Shown here in pieces: positions 8,997 to 18,102 of a stretch of 64,000 nt of DNA; position 1 is the first letter of the stretch, and every line of letters begins with the position of its first letter. The translations under genes and the position numbers were made by a program. The notes beneath the pieces were generated by a model. The model was not told the DNA's origin. It did not search any database and worked only from the letters and a program-made list of their open reading frames with translations. The stretch is from Clostridium felsineum DSM 794 (GTDB taxonomy: Bacteria > Bacillota > Clostridia > Clostridiales > Clostridiaceae), in NCBI RefSeq assembly GCF_002006355.2, contig NZ_CP096980.1, positions 2,666,001-2,730,000 of the forward strand, read 5' to 3'.

Positions 8997-9054
8997 ATGA
9001 TTAATTTTAATCATTTTGCGACACTCCCAGGTCATAACCATCTCAAATTAATCT

Positions 9055-10356
9055 TTATTCGGTAATAATTTTATGAATTAAAACAGGTTTTTCTGCTTTA
9101 TTATTAATAGATATATTTTCATAAATTTTACTTTTTACTTCTTCAACATTTTCTTTATTAGCATAAATAGTTACAAGTGACTCTCCTTTTTGTATGCTAT
9201 CTCCTACTTTTTTATTTAACACGAGTCCAACTGCTAAATCTATCGTATCTTCCTTTGTAGCTCTTCCTGCTCCTAAAAGCATTGCTGCAAGACCAATCTC
9301 ATCAGCTACAATATTAGAAACAAATCCACTTTTCTTTGCTGGAACTTCAATTTTATATTTTGCTTGTGGCAATTTATCTGGATTATCTGCAACAGATTCA
9401 TCTCCACCTTGATTTTTAAGGAAAACCTTAAACTTCTCTAAAGCCTCACCATTCTTTATTACCGCCTCAAGCATTTGTCTTGCTTCTTCTAGAGTATTTG
9501 CCTTCTTAGCTAACATAACCATTTGACTTCCAAGGGTTAGCACAAGTTCTGTTAGATCTTCTGGGCCCTCTCCTTTTAATGTATTAATAGCTTCTTTAAC
9601 CTCAAGAGCATTACCTATTGCAAAGCCTAAAGGTTGAGACATATCTGAAATTACTGCCATAGTTCTTCTTCCAACGTTATTTCCTATTTTAACCATAGCA
9701 TGTGCTAATTTTTCAGCGTCCTCCTCTGTTTTCATGAATGCACCTGCACCTGTTTTTACGTCTAAGACTATTGCATCTGCACCTGCTGCAATTTTTTTAC
9801 TCATTATTGAACTGGCAATTAAGGGAATTGATTCTACACTTCCAGTTACATCACGAAGAGCATAAAGCTTCTTGTCTGCTGGAGTTAAATTTCCTGATTG
9901 TCCGATAACTGCTACCTTGTTTTTATTAACTAATTCAATAAATTTATCCTTTGTAATTTCAACATGAAAACCATCAATAGATTCTAATTTGTCAATAGTT
10001 CCACCTGTATGTCCAAGTCCTCTACCTGACATTTTAGCAACAGGTACTCCAACAGCTGAAACAAGTGGTGCTAAAACAAGAGTTGTCGTATCACCAACTC
10101 CACCTGTTGAATGTTTATCTACCTTTATGCCTTCAATTGCTGATAAATCAATAGTTTCTCCAGAATTAACCATTGCCATAGTTAAATCTGCTCTTTCTTT
10201 TTCAGTCATATCCTTAAAATAAATAGCCATAGTTAAAGCACTAGCTTGATAATCTGGAATTGTTCCTTTAGTATAACCTTCAATAAAAAAATTAATTTCT
10301 TGGGTTGTTAATTCTTTTCCGTCTCTTTTTTTTGAAATTATATCTACCATTCTCAT
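9055..10356 (-). CDS. deoA: Pyrimidine-nucleoside phosphorylase
   Basis: The 433-residue enzyme splits uridine, thymidine or deoxyuridine with phosphate into base and (deoxy)ribose-1-phosphate. The phosphate-binding loop KHSTGGVGD and the family signature SGRGLGHTGGT are intact, and the C-terminal alpha/beta domain is complete. The broad Firmicute type (Pdp) fits better than the thymidine-specific enterobacterial type. It is the last gene of the nucleoside operon, 18 bases after deoB, with AAAGGATGG before its ATG. The insertion sequence begins 26 bases past its stop codon. Confidence 0.95.
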   Translation of the reverse strand: MRMVDIISKKRDGKELTTQEINFFIEGYTKGTIPDYQASALTMAIYFKDMTEKERADLTMAMVNSGETIDLSAIEGIKVDKHSTGGVGDTTTLVLAPLVSAVGVPVAKMSGRGLGHTGGTIDKLESIDGFHVEITKDKFIELVNKNKVAVIGQSGNLTPADKKLYALRDVTGSVESIPLIASSIMSKKIAAGADAIVLDVKTGAGAFMKTEEDAEKLAHAMVKIGNNVGRRTMAVISDMSQPLGFAIGNALEVKEAINTLKGEGPEDLTELVLTLGSQMVMLAKKANTLEEARQMLEAVIKNGEALEKFKVFLKNQGGDESVADNPDKLPQAKYKIEVPAKKSGFVSNIVADEIGLAAMLLGAGRATKEDTIDLAVGLVLNKKVGDSIQKGESLVTIYANKENVEEVKSKIYENISINNKAEKPVLIHKIITE

Positions 10357-10374
10357 CTTAGTTTACCATCCTTT

Positions 10375-11556
10375 TTATATCAGTTTTTTTAAAAAGCTCT
10401 CACCATGCTTAGTAGCTTTCACCTTGAAATTTTCTGAAATTGTTGCTCCTAAATCCGAAAAAGTTTTAAGAATGCCTAGGTTCTTTCCTTCATCGAATCT
10501 ATTTGAATAAACAAGTATTGGAACAAATTCTCTTGTGTGATCTGTTCCAGTGTAAGTTGGATCATTTCCATGATCTGCTGTTATTATAAGCAAATCATCC
10601 TCTTTAAGCTTTTTAAAAACTTCACCTAGCCTAGTATCAAATTCCTCTAAAGCATCTCCATATCCAATAGGATCACGACGATGACCGTAATTTGCATCAA
10701 AATCAACTAAGTTAGTAAAGCTAATTCCTGTGAAATCTTCATCTAAAACTTTAATAAATTTATCCATACCATCCATATTAGAGACTGTTCTAATTGCTTT
10801 AGTTACACCTTCACCGTCAAAAATGTCAGAAATCTTTCCAATTGCAATAGACTCTAAATCTGCCTCTTTTATATAATCCATTACCGTCCTTCCAAAAGGT
10901 TTTAATGCATAATCATGTCTATTAGAAGTTCGCTTAAAGGTTTCTTTAGTTTTTCCAACATATGGTCTAGCAATAATTCTTCCTAACATATATGGCTCTT
11001 TTAATGTTATCTCTCTGCAATATTTGCATATTTTATATAACTCATCTAGTGGTATAACTTCTTCATTTGCTGCAATCTGAAGTACTGAATCTGCTGAAGT
11101 ATATACTATTAACTCACCAGTTTTAAGCTGTCTTTCTCCAAGTTCTTTTATTATTTCTGTTCCACTAGCAGGTTTATTCCCTATAATCTTTCTTCCAGAA
11201 AAATCTTCTATCTTTTTAATTAATTCTTCTGGAAAGCCCTCTGGGAAAACAGGAAAAAATTTATCAATATATAACCCCATCATTTCCCAATGGCCTGTCA
11301 TAGTATCTTTTCCCGCTGAAGCTTCCTGCATTTTACCAAAATAAGCTTTCGGATGAGCTTGTTTTTCTACTCCCATAATCTCATAAATATTTGACAATCC
11401 AAGAGCTGCCATATTAGGCATATTTAATCCCTTTTTCTCTTCTGCAATATGAAATAATGTATTAACACCAAAATCGTTAAATTCCTTTGAATCTGGTGCT
11501 TCTCCTATACCTACTGAATCCATAACTAAAATATGTATTCTTTTAAAAGGTTTCAT
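10375..11556 (-). CDS. deoB: Phosphopentomutase
   Basis: The 393-residue cytoplasmic enzyme converts (deoxy)ribose-1-phosphate to the 5-phosphate. Alkaline phosphatase-superfamily metal ligands are visible in HILVMDSVGIGEAPD and in ITADHGNDPTYTGTDHTRE near the C-terminus. KDTMTGHWE carries the phosphorylated threonine. It lies between the transporter and deoA with gaps of 13 and 18 bases, so it is co-transcribed. It links the phosphorylase to the aldolase. Confidence 0.96.
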   Translation of the reverse strand: MKPFKRIHILVMDSVGIGEAPDSKEFNDFGVNTLFHIAEEKKGLNMPNMAALGLSNIYEIMGVEKQAHPKAYFGKMQEASAGKDTMTGHWEMMGLYIDKFFPVFPEGFPEELIKKIEDFSGRKIIGNKPASGTEIIKELGERQLKTGELIVYTSADSVLQIAANEEVIPLDELYKICKYCREITLKEPYMLGRIIARPYVGKTKETFKRTSNRHDYALKPFGRTVMDYIKEADLESIAIGKISDIFDGEGVTKAIRTVSNMDGMDKFIKVLDEDFTGISFTNLVDFDANYGHRRDPIGYGDALEEFDTRLGEVFKKLKEDDLLIITADHGNDPTYTGTDHTREFVPILVYSNRFDEGKNLGILKTFSDLGATISENFKVKATKHGESFLKKLI

Positions 11557-11569
11557 TATAATCTCTCCT

Positions 11570-12751
11570 TTATACTATTAATCCAACAATAGTTGCTGTT
11601 AGTGCACTTACTAAGGTTGCCCCATATAAAAGTTTTAATCCAAAACGAGCTACAACATTTCCTTTTTCTTCATTTAATCCTTTAACTGCTCCCGATATTA
11701 TTCCTATAGATGAAAAGTTTGCAAAGGATACTAAAAAGGTTGAAACTATAGCTGTAGCCTTTATGGATAAATGTACATGTCCACTTGCTAAAGTAGTCAT
11801 TGCAACAAATTCATTAGATACTAACTTAGTTGCCATTATACTTCCTGCCTTTACAGCTTCATTTAACGGTACTCCCATTAGAAATGCAAAGGGTGAAAAT
11901 ACATAGCCAAGTATATCCTGAAAAGACATTCCAAAAATCCAAGTAAACAATGAATTTATTAATGATATTATTGCAACAAAACCAATAAGCATAGCTCCAA
12001 CTGTAATAGCTACTTTAAAGCCATCCATAATATATTCACCTAAAACTTCAAAAAAAGATTGTTTTTTCTCATTTTGAACTTCTAAAACATCCTCTTCGTC
12101 TGTAACAGTATATGGATTTATAATCGATGATATAATAAATCCGCCAAATAAATTTAACACAATTGCTGTTACCACATATTTAGGTTTTATCAAAAGCATA
12201 TACGAACCAACTATGGACATAGAAACTGTTGACATAGCTGATGCACATAGTGTATACAGACGTTTTTCTGGTAACAATCCTAATTGTTTCTTAACAGAAA
12301 TAAATACTTCTGATTGTCCCAAAATTGCTGATGCTACTGCGTTATATGATTCTAATTTTCCCATACCATTAACTTTACTTAATACTAGTCCTATGTATTT
12401 TATAACAAACGGCAGTATTTTACAATATTGCAATATACCTATAAGTGCAGAAATAAAAACAATTGGTAGAAGAACATTAATAAAAAATGTACTTTGATGA
12501 CTGTTCTCTAATCCTCCAAATACGAATTTAACACCATCTCCTGCACATTTAAGAAGTGCCCCAAAACCATCTGCAATTCCACTTACAAGTGCATTTCCAG
12601 CTCCTGTATTAAGCAGCAAAAAACCTAATATAAACTGCAAAATAATCATTACAATTATAGGCTTGTATTTTACCTTCTTTTTATCATTACTACCTATCCA
12701 AGCTAAAAATAATATTACTACTAATCCTATTACGCCAATAATATATTCCAT
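11570..12751 (-). CDS. nupC: Concentrative nucleoside transporter, NupC family
   Basis: This 393-residue membrane protein has the three-part CNT layout: N-terminal helices, a core with GQSEVFI (residues about 145-151), and a C-terminal gate with ASGHVHLSIKA and SFANFSSIGI. It imports nucleosides with protons or sodium. I start it at ATG 12751 because AGGAGG lies 7 bases upstream. An earlier in-frame start at 12775 has no such site. It feeds the deo enzymes encoded on both sides. Confidence 0.93.
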   Translation of the reverse strand: MEYIIGVIGLVVILFLAWIGSNDKKKVKYKPIIVMIILQFILGFLLLNTGAGNALVSGIADGFGALLKCAGDGVKFVFGGLENSHQSTFFINVLLPIVFISALIGILQYCKILPFVIKYIGLVLSKVNGMGKLESYNAVASAILGQSEVFISVKKQLGLLPEKRLYTLCASAMSTVSMSIVGSYMLLIKPKYVVTAIVLNLFGGFIISSIINPYTVTDEEDVLEVQNEKKQSFFEVLGEYIMDGFKVAITVGAMLIGFVAIISLINSLFTWIFGMSFQDILGYVFSPFAFLMGVPLNEAVKAGSIMATKLVSNEFVAMTTLASGHVHLSIKATAIVSTFLVSFANFSSIGIISGAVKGLNEEKGNVVARFGLKLLYGATLVSALTATIVGLIV

Positions 12752-12871
12752 TATATTCCTCCTCAATGTCTGCAACTTTTATATTATAAACTATATAACG
12801 TTTACATAAAAAGTATTATTATTAAGTCTTTATTATTTTATATCTAAGCTATTTTAAGCCTACTTAAATAT

Positions 12872-12921
12872 CCAGTTTCATATTCTCTATAATTCTAAAA
12901 ATTAAACAAATATAAAACTGG
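12872..12921. repeat. Inverted repeat between deoC and nupC
   Basis: CCAGTTTCATATT and AATATAAAACTGG are inverted with one G-T pair and a 24-base loop. No T tract follows on the minus strand, so it may be a processing or attenuation structure rather than a terminator. Confidence 0.4.
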
Positions 12922-12933
12922 ACAATTGTAATT

Positions 12934-13581
12934 TTATTCTTCAGAAATTATTGTGATACTTGCACTGGCCCCTATACGAGTTGCTCCTGAATTTATCATT
13001 TGTAAAGCCTCTTCTCTAGTATGAATACCACCAGATGCCTTTACACCCATATTATCTCCTACAGTTTTTCGCATTAATTCAATATCCTCTGCCTTTGCTC
13101 CTGCTGTTGAAAAGCCTGTTGAAGTTTTCACAAAATCTGCACCTGCATCTTTAGCTAATTTGCAAACTCTTATTTTTTCTTCATCAGTTAAAAGACAAGT
13201 TTCAATAATTACCTTAACTATAGCCTTTTCTTTAGCTGTTTTTACAACCTCTTCAATATCCCTTTTTACATAATCGTTATTCTCATTTTTTAAATCTCCT
13301 ATAGAAATAACCATATCAACTTCTTCTGCCCCATTTTCTATGGCATTTTTTGTTTCAAATACCTTTGTTTCAGTTGTACTAGCTCCAAGAGGAAAACCTA
13401 TGACTGTACAAACTTTAACTTTACTATCTTTTAGCTCCAAGCTTGCTAATTTAACCCATCGTGGATTTACACAAACTGAGGCAAATTTATACTTTTTTGC
13501 TTCCTCTATTAATTTAAGTATTTGTTCCTTTGTAGTATCTGGCTTTAAGGCTGTATGATCTATTATGTTAGCAATCTCCAT
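12934..13581 (-). CDS. deoC: Deoxyribose-phosphate aldolase
   Basis: The 215-residue TIM-barrel enzyme cleaves 2-deoxyribose-5-phosphate into acetaldehyde and glyceraldehyde-3-phosphate. The Schiff-base lysine is in FVKTSTGF, with VCVNP and CTVIGFPLG near the N-terminus and VKASGGI near the C-terminus. Length is normal. The gap to nupC (182 bases) and to cdd (201 bases) is larger than between the other deo genes, so internal promoters or processing are likely. Confidence 0.96.
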   Translation of the reverse strand: MEIANIIDHTALKPDTTKEQILKLIEEAKKYKFASVCVNPRWVKLASLELKDSKVKVCTVIGFPLGASTTETKVFETKNAIENGAEEVDMVISIGDLKNENNDYVKRDIEEVVKTAKEKAIVKVIIETCLLTDEEKIRVCKLAKDAGADFVKTSTGFSTAGAKAEDIELMRKTVGDNMGVKASGGIHTREEALQMINSGATRIGASASITIISEE

Positions 13582-13693
13582 ATTAAAACTCTCCTTATTT
13601 TTTATGTAGTTTTTTAAACTTTAACCTAATAATTAGCATTTTATTCTATATAATCTATTTTATATTCCAACTGAACATTTGTAAAGCTGCGTA

Positions 13694-13707
13694 TGAAATT
13701 TATTTCA
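13694..13707. promoter_or_regulatory. Candidate operator repeat upstream of deoC
   Basis: TGAAAT-TT-ATTTCA is a perfect inverted repeat about 113 bases before the deoC start. A nearby ACATTTGTAAA (13675-13685) also occurs upstream of cdd. It could be bound by the adjacent SorC/DeoR regulator, but this is inference. Confidence 0.35.
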
Positions 13708-13738
13708 AATAACTTTACAATAATCTTCTTCTAAAGGA

Positions 13739-13772
13739 ATAAGCATCCTAAACGCAAAATGGATGCTTATTT
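13739..13772 (-). terminator. Hairpin after cdd
   Basis: An 11-bp stem (AATAAGCATCC with GGATGCTTATT) lies 10 bases past the cdd stop codon. Only a short T-rich tail follows on the minus strand, so it may terminate partly between cdd and deoC. Confidence 0.5.
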
Positions 13773-13782
13773 AATAACTATT

Positions 13783-14178
13783 TTATTTTTGTAAATCTTC
13801 TTTAGTAAAAGCACCTGGTAAAATTTCATCTAATGTTTTAACTATATACTCTCCATTATTTTTTCCTAAAATTATCTTTATATCTTTTGCTGCAAATTCA
13901 GCTATCACCTGTCTACATATTCCACAAGGATAAGTATAATCATTTTCTACTCCTACTATTGCAATAGCATTAATAACTGTATGGCCCTCTGATACAGCCT
14001 TGAAAATAGCTGTTCTTTCTGCACAATTAGTTGCTCCATAAGATGCGTTTTCTATATTACATCCAGTATATATTTTTTCATCTGTAAAAACTGCTGCTCC
14101 AACTTTAAATTTTGAATATGGTGCATATGCTTTTTCTCTAGCCTCTAATGCTTTTGAAACCAATGTATTAAAATCCAT
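13783..14178 (-). CDS. cdd: Cytidine deaminase
   Basis: The 131-residue tetrameric zinc enzyme type converts cytidine or deoxycytidine to uridine or deoxyuridine. Zinc ligands and the proton shuttle are in NCAERTA and PCGICRQ. N-terminal AYAPYSKFKVGAA and the nucleoside-binding CNIENASYG are intact. It follows the regulator gene by 96 bases and feeds pyrimidine nucleosides to the phosphorylase. Confidence 0.96.
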   Translation of the reverse strand: MDFNTLVSKALEAREKAYAPYSKFKVGAAVFTDEKIYTGCNIENASYGATNCAERTAIFKAVSEGHTVINAIAIVGVENDYTYPCGICRQVIAEFAAKDIKIILGKNNGEYIVKTLDEILPGAFTKEDLQK

Positions 14179-14256
14179 ATTAATTAAAATCTCCTCTCTA
14201 TGTAAAAAATAAAGTCTACACTAACCTTTTTCTACAACTCTATAATAAATATTTTT

Positions 14257-14270
14257 TTTACATTTGTAAA
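14257..14270. promoter_or_regulatory. Candidate operator repeat upstream of cdd
   Basis: TTTACA-TT-TGTAAA is an inverted repeat between the regulator stop codon and cdd. A related half site occurs upstream of deoC. It is a plausible binding site for the deo regulator, without further support. Confidence 0.35.
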
Positions 14271-14274
14271 TGTA

Positions 14275-15207
14275 TTATAAAATTTTCTCCGCTGTAAACT
14301 GATCTGTAATTAGAACATTGGCGTTTTTTCCATTAAGTGCACCCCTTATTGCATCTACTTTATGATTTCCACCTGCTATAAGAATAGACTTTTCTTTTTC
14401 TTTAAGGGAACTTAGAGAAACTCCTATGGTTCTACTATCTATATTTTCATTGCATATTTTACCTCTATCATTAAAAAACCTAGAACAAATATCACCTACT
14501 GCCTCTTTTTTTAGTATATCTTTTTCCTCTTCATTTAAATATCCTAATCTAAAAAGAAGAGCATCATCTCTAACACTTCCAACAGTAAATATAGCAATGT
14601 TAGCTTGTTTTCCCATCTCTATTATACTCTTAATGTGTCTATCTTCTTCAACCATATTTTTTACAACTGCATTGTCAAAAATTACTGGCAGAGGTAGATA
14701 CCTTGGAACTGTTTCAAACGCTGCAGCAAACAGAGACATAGTTTCATAAGCATATGTATTTATCTCAGAATGACTAACTCCGCCTTTTAATTGAACTATT
14801 TCTACCCCCTTAACCTTTTTGTGCATGAGTCTCTTAGCCACTTCATACATAGTTGTTCCCCAGCTTACACCTATAATATCTCCATTCTTTACGATCTCCT
14901 CTAAATATTCTGCTGCCTTTTTACTAATGTATTCTCTAATAGTTATATAATCATCTTTTGGCGAAAAAACCACGCATACATCTCTTAAATCATATTTGTT
15001 TTTAAGCCTATACGCTAACTTATCTAAATCTGAGAATGGATCAGTTATATTTATTGAAACGTAACCTTTTTCTTTAGCATACTTTAGAAGCCTTGATATT
15101 GTTGGTCTTGATATTTTAAGCTGTTGTGCAATTTGCTGTTGGCTAAAATCAGATTCATAATATAATCTTGCTACTTTAATACTTAATTCATGCTTTTCTT
15201 TATCCAT
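14275..15207 (-). CDS. deoR: SorC-family deo operon regulator (DeoR, Bacillus type)
   Basis: The 310-residue protein has an N-terminal helix-turn-helix (SQQQIAQQLKISRPTISRLL, about residues 21-40) and a SorC-type sugar-phosphate-binding domain with SWGTTMYEVAKRL, QLKGGV and the closing IAGGNHK motif. In Bacillus this family represses the deo genes until deoxyribose-5-phosphate releases it. Its place directly upstream of cdd, deoC, nupC, deoB and deoA supports that role. It is unrelated to the E. coli DeoR family. Confidence 0.88.
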   Translation of the reverse strand: MDKEKHELSIKVARLYYESDFSQQQIAQQLKISRPTISRLLKYAKEKGYVSINITDPFSDLDKLAYRLKNKYDLRDVCVVFSPKDDYITIREYISKKAAEYLEEIVKNGDIIGVSWGTTMYEVAKRLMHKKVKGVEIVQLKGGVSHSEINTYAYETMSLFAAAFETVPRYLPLPVIFDNAVVKNMVEEDRHIKSIIEMGKQANIAIFTVGSVRDDALLFRLGYLNEEEKDILKKEAVGDICSRFFNDRGKICNENIDSRTIGVSLSSLKEKEKSILIAGGNHKVDAIRGALNGKNANVLITDQFTAEKIL

Positions 15208-15234
15208 AGCTTCTTCTCCTTTTCCAATATAGGA

Positions 15235-16212
15235 TCACAACTTCCACGGATTTTCCTTTCCTTCAGAAAATGCTATACAGCTGAGTATTGAATTTTCAAC
15301 CATGTCGCTAACAGCTTGATCTGTATAGAAAGCTGTATGTGGGGTAATAATTACATTAGGATAAGATTTTAAAACCGCTAATTCTCGATTTTTTAATACC
15401 TCACATTTAAGATCATTATAATAAAGGCCTGTCTCATTTTCTATCACATCCAAAGCTGCTCCTGCAATCTTTCTTTTTTCAAGAGCATCAATGAGATCAT
15501 ATGTATTTATTAAAGCACCTCTTGCAGTGTTTATGATAAATACTCCATCCTTCATTTGAGATATTGAATTTTTATTTATAATATGATAGTTTTCTACTTT
15601 GCCAGGTGCATGAATTGTAATAACATCACTATTTTTTAGAAGTTCATCTAATTTCACATACTTTGCATAAGCCTTAACTTCCTCAGCCTCATGAACATCG
15701 TAGGCTATAATGTTACATTCAAATCCTTTTAAATTTTTTATTACTGTTTTTCCGATTCTCCCTGTTCCAATTACACCTACGGTTAAATTATGTAATTCTC
15801 TTCCTTGAATACCTTTTAATGAATAATCTTGAACACTGCTGTTTTGCATAATAGCTTTTAATTTTCGAGTTACCATTAAAATCATCATTACTGTATAATC
15901 TGCAACGCTTCTTGGAGAGTAAGTTACATTTCCAACACTAATTCCTAATTCCCTAGCTTTCTTTACATCTATGTGATCATACCCTATAGTCCTAGTTGAT
16001 ATAAACTTAACTCCTATTTCATTGAATTTTTTAATTAATAAAGCATTAATAGGTGTAGTTATAATACTTATACAATCAAAACCTTTTGCAAGTTCAGCAG
16101 TTTCAATGGTCGGAGCTTTATGTGTTAATATCATATCAACATTATACTTTTTTTTAAACTTTTCAAAATACTCAGTTTCATCATCCATATGACTATATAC
16201 GAAAATTTTCAC
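15235..16212 (-). CDS. D-lactate dehydrogenase-like 2-hydroxyacid dehydrogenase
   Basis: The protein (325 residues) has the NAD-binding GTGRIGKTV, the substrate arginine in NTARGALI, the glutamate in VIENETG and the catalytic histidine in TPHTAFYT. It fits the D-lactate dehydrogenase/VanH branch, reducing pyruvate to D-lactate with NADH. I start it at GTG 16212, because AAAGGA lies about 9 bases upstream; ATG 16236 is possible. It is 27 bases upstream of the deo regulator on the same strand and may be co-transcribed. Confidence 0.85.
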   Translation of the reverse strand: MKIFVYSHMDDETEYFEKFKKKYNVDMILTHKAPTIETAELAKGFDCISIITTPINALLIKKFNEIGVKFISTRTIGYDHIDVKKARELGISVGNVTYSPRSVADYTVMMILMVTRKLKAIMQNSSVQDYSLKGIQGRELHNLTVGVIGTGRIGKTVIKNLKGFECNIIAYDVHEAEEVKAYAKYVKLDELLKNSDVITIHAPGKVENYHIINKNSISQMKDGVFIINTARGALINTYDLIDALEKRKIAGAALDVIENETGLYYNDLKCEVLKNRELAVLKSYPNVIITPHTAFYTDQAVSDMVENSILSCIAFSEGKENPWKL

Positions 16213-16314
16213 ATTTAAACATCCTTTCTGATGCATATTTTATTTTATAGTATTGGATAAATGTTCTATTTATTTTATTATATCATCTTTTATTGACAAT
16301 AATACCCCAAATAA

Positions 16315-16367
16315 AAGTCCATATATATAAAAATTGCTTATTCATCAATTTTTACATATATGGACTT
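16315..16367 (-). terminator. Terminator after the 117-residue membrane protein gene
   Basis: A long A+T-rich stem (AAGTCCATATAT with ATATATGGACTT plus inner pairs) is followed on the minus strand by TTTTATTT. Confidence 0.75.
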
Positions 16368-16382
16368 AAAACCTTATGTAGT

Positions 16383-16736
16383 TTATTCTTCAGCTACATT
16401 ATCCTTAGAATCTTGTGTAATAACTTCTGTTGAATCTTTTAATGATAGTAACCTTGAAATTTTGTTATTTACAATTCCTGCACCTACTAAAGCAACTGCT
16501 ATTCCACCATATAATCCAATGGCATTAAATATTTCAGGTAAAAGCTGTTGTGGAAGTAATTGAGCATTAACTGTAGCAGCTTTATATCCTTGTGCTACAT
16601 ATTGGCTAAGCGCTTTCTTATAAACTACAATATTATCTACTAATAATGCAATTCCTATAATAGCAACCACTGCAGCCGCTATATATAAAACGATAGATGC
16701 TTTAGATTGTTTAGAACTTACTTTCATATTTTCCAT
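16383..16736 (-). CDS. Small membrane protein of unknown function
   Basis: The 117-residue protein has two hydrophobic segments (about residues 15-33 and 70-88) joined by a short glutamine- and leucine-containing loop, and an acidic C-terminal tail. I do not recognise a family. ATG 16736 follows GGAG by 7 bases. It has its own terminator and appears monocistronic. Confidence 0.7.
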   Translation of the reverse strand: MENMKVSSKQSKASIVLYIAAAVVAIIGIALLVDNIVVYKKALSQYVAQGYKAATVNAQLLPQQLLPEIFNAIGLYGGIAVALVGAGIVNNKISRLLSLKDSTEVITQDSKDNVAEE

Positions 16737-16918
16737 TTAGTTTCTCCATTCCGCCTTAAAAGCTATAATAATATAATTCCTTTTATACCGGTTCACATAA
16801 CAAGAACCTATTATAGTATACCACTTTATTCCTTATAAAAAACACATTTCATGATAATTAACATTTTGTTTGCATATTTTAATAATTTGTATATATAATT
16901 TACTATAATACCACATTT

Positions 16919-17293
16919 CTAAATCTTTGGAATGTTAGTTCCTTGATGAAATATAAGTTTAAATTGCCCATTAACACATTTCCATATTGAACTTCTTAGA
17001 GAATATTTTTCTCCCTCGTTATGCTTTATTACTTTATAAAGTGCTAATATACAATTTTCTTCTAATTTCTTAATTCTAAAATCTAAAACTTCATAATCTA
17101 CATCAGAAGTATCGTTTGGATCTTGAAATACATCCCCTTCTTCGTAATGATACTCCTTTCCTGAGCTACAAAATTCAATATAATCTTCTGAAAGTATTTC
17201 ACTGACTTTGTCTGCTGATTTTCTAACAGATGACTTTAATAAACTACTTTCAAGTTCAAATATTTTTTTAGATATAGCATTCATTTTAATCAT
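16919..17293 (-). CDS. DUF4440/NTF2-like protein
   Basis: The small cytoplasmic protein (about 124 residues) reads as one NTF2-like fold: an N-terminal helix (ISKKIFELESSLL), SEDYIEFCSSG, a variable middle, then ALYKVIKH, SLRSSIWKC and FKLIFHQGT. This matches the DUF4440 pattern. Such domains bind small ligands or act as enzymes; no function can be given here. Start is uncertain: ATG 17293 or ATG 17284, both poorly spaced from GGAAGG. The frame is open to 17362. Confidence 0.65.
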   Translation of the reverse strand: MIKMNAISKKIFELESSLLKSSVRKSADKVSEILSEDYIEFCSSGKEYHYEEGDVFQDPNDTSDVDYEVLDFRIKKLEENCILALYKVIKHNEGEKYSLRSSIWKCVNGQFKLIFHQGTNIPKI

Positions 17294-17408
17294 CAACCTT
17301 CCATTATAGATTTTTGAAGAAATTTTAAATTCTATTTTATTACAATAATAACATTTTCTCAAATTACTATAATATTTTAATATTATGTATCATAAATATA
17401 AAATATAA

Positions 17409-17442
17409 AAACGCAGGTACCGTGTAATATTATCCTGCGTTT
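17409..17442. terminator. Hairpin terminator upstream of the DUF4440 gene
   Basis: A 9-bp stem (AAACGCAGG with CCTGCGTTT) has flanking A and T residues. It lies between two minus-strand genes and would terminate the holin-like gene. Confidence 0.7.
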
Positions 17443-17497
17443 TACTATTAAATTTATCAATTTTTCGGCTTGCTATATTTAAGTAACTTAAAACCTA

Positions 17498-17956
17498 TTA
17501 TATATTTGTATTATTTACTCTTGTATCTGGTCCCTTGCTATGTCCAAGATTATTTACAGCATTCTTTATTGCTGCATCTATAATTGCTTTTTTATTATCA
17601 TCAATATTTATATTTAGCTCCTTTAAAACATTAAAAACTACATTTTCTGCTAATTCTGATCTTTCATCTCTATCTATATTCCCTGCATGAAATAATTGTT
17701 CTGCACTTCCTACCGCTATTTTTGCCCATCTATCAATAATCTTCAATATTTCTATATCTTCATTTTCAAAAAGATCTTTAGACTTTGCATCTAAAACTGT
17801 ATCTGATGTATCAATTACCTTTTGAGTTTCTTCTAATATTCCACTTATGTCTACTCCCTTTTTCTTCAACAAATGAAATATTGCCAGCATAGTAATAAAA
17901 ACTCCTAAAATAATTCCTATAATAGTAAACAACATTATAATTTCAGTCTCTGACAC
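17498..17956 (-). CDS. LLH-type holin-like membrane protein
   Basis: The 152-residue protein has one N-terminal membrane segment (about 6-30) and a charged cytoplasmic part. The pattern AVGSAEQLFHAG, LNINIDDNKKAIIDAAIKNA resembles the phage holin LLH family, where a single membrane span precedes a similar helical region. No other phage gene is nearby. It could be a domesticated holin or an unrelated membrane-anchored helical protein. Confidence 0.55.
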   Translation of the reverse strand: MSETEIIMLFTIIGIILGVFITMLAIFHLLKKKGVDISGILEETQKVIDTSDTVLDAKSKDLFENEDIEILKIIDRWAKIAVGSAEQLFHAGNIDRDERSELAENVVFNVLKELNINIDDNKKAIIDAAIKNAVNNLGHSKGPDTRVNNTNI

Positions 17957-18102
17957 TTTTAATCACCCTATCTTTCACCTTATAAGGATACATTATATTA
18001 TATTCAAAAATCCCCTATATATGTTTATATTATTTTTTATTTACTTTAATTCATTTCTTTGGTAATATAGAATTATAATTCAACTTATGGGGGGAACTTA
18101 AA

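Larger units (their letters stand above)
7164..9028 (+). mobile_element. IS1182-family insertion sequence, copy 1
   Basis: The element is about 1865 bp and appears identical to 20374-22238. Ends were set by where the copies diverge. The terminal inverted repeats are imperfect: GGGGCTGTTGCAAAAC at the left against GGGAGTGTCGCAAAAT at the right. No target duplication is visible. The left end folds into a long hairpin and the right end carries a terminator-like hairpin. It sits between the deoA stop codon (26 bases away) and the trxB promoter. Confidence 0.9.

Noticed and set aside
12872..12921. A Rho-independent terminator between deoC and nupC
   Set aside because: The stem has a long loop and no T tract on the minus strand.
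17498..17956. A prophage remnant
   Set aside because: Only one holin-like gene is present, with no integrase, capsid, tail or lysin genes nearby.
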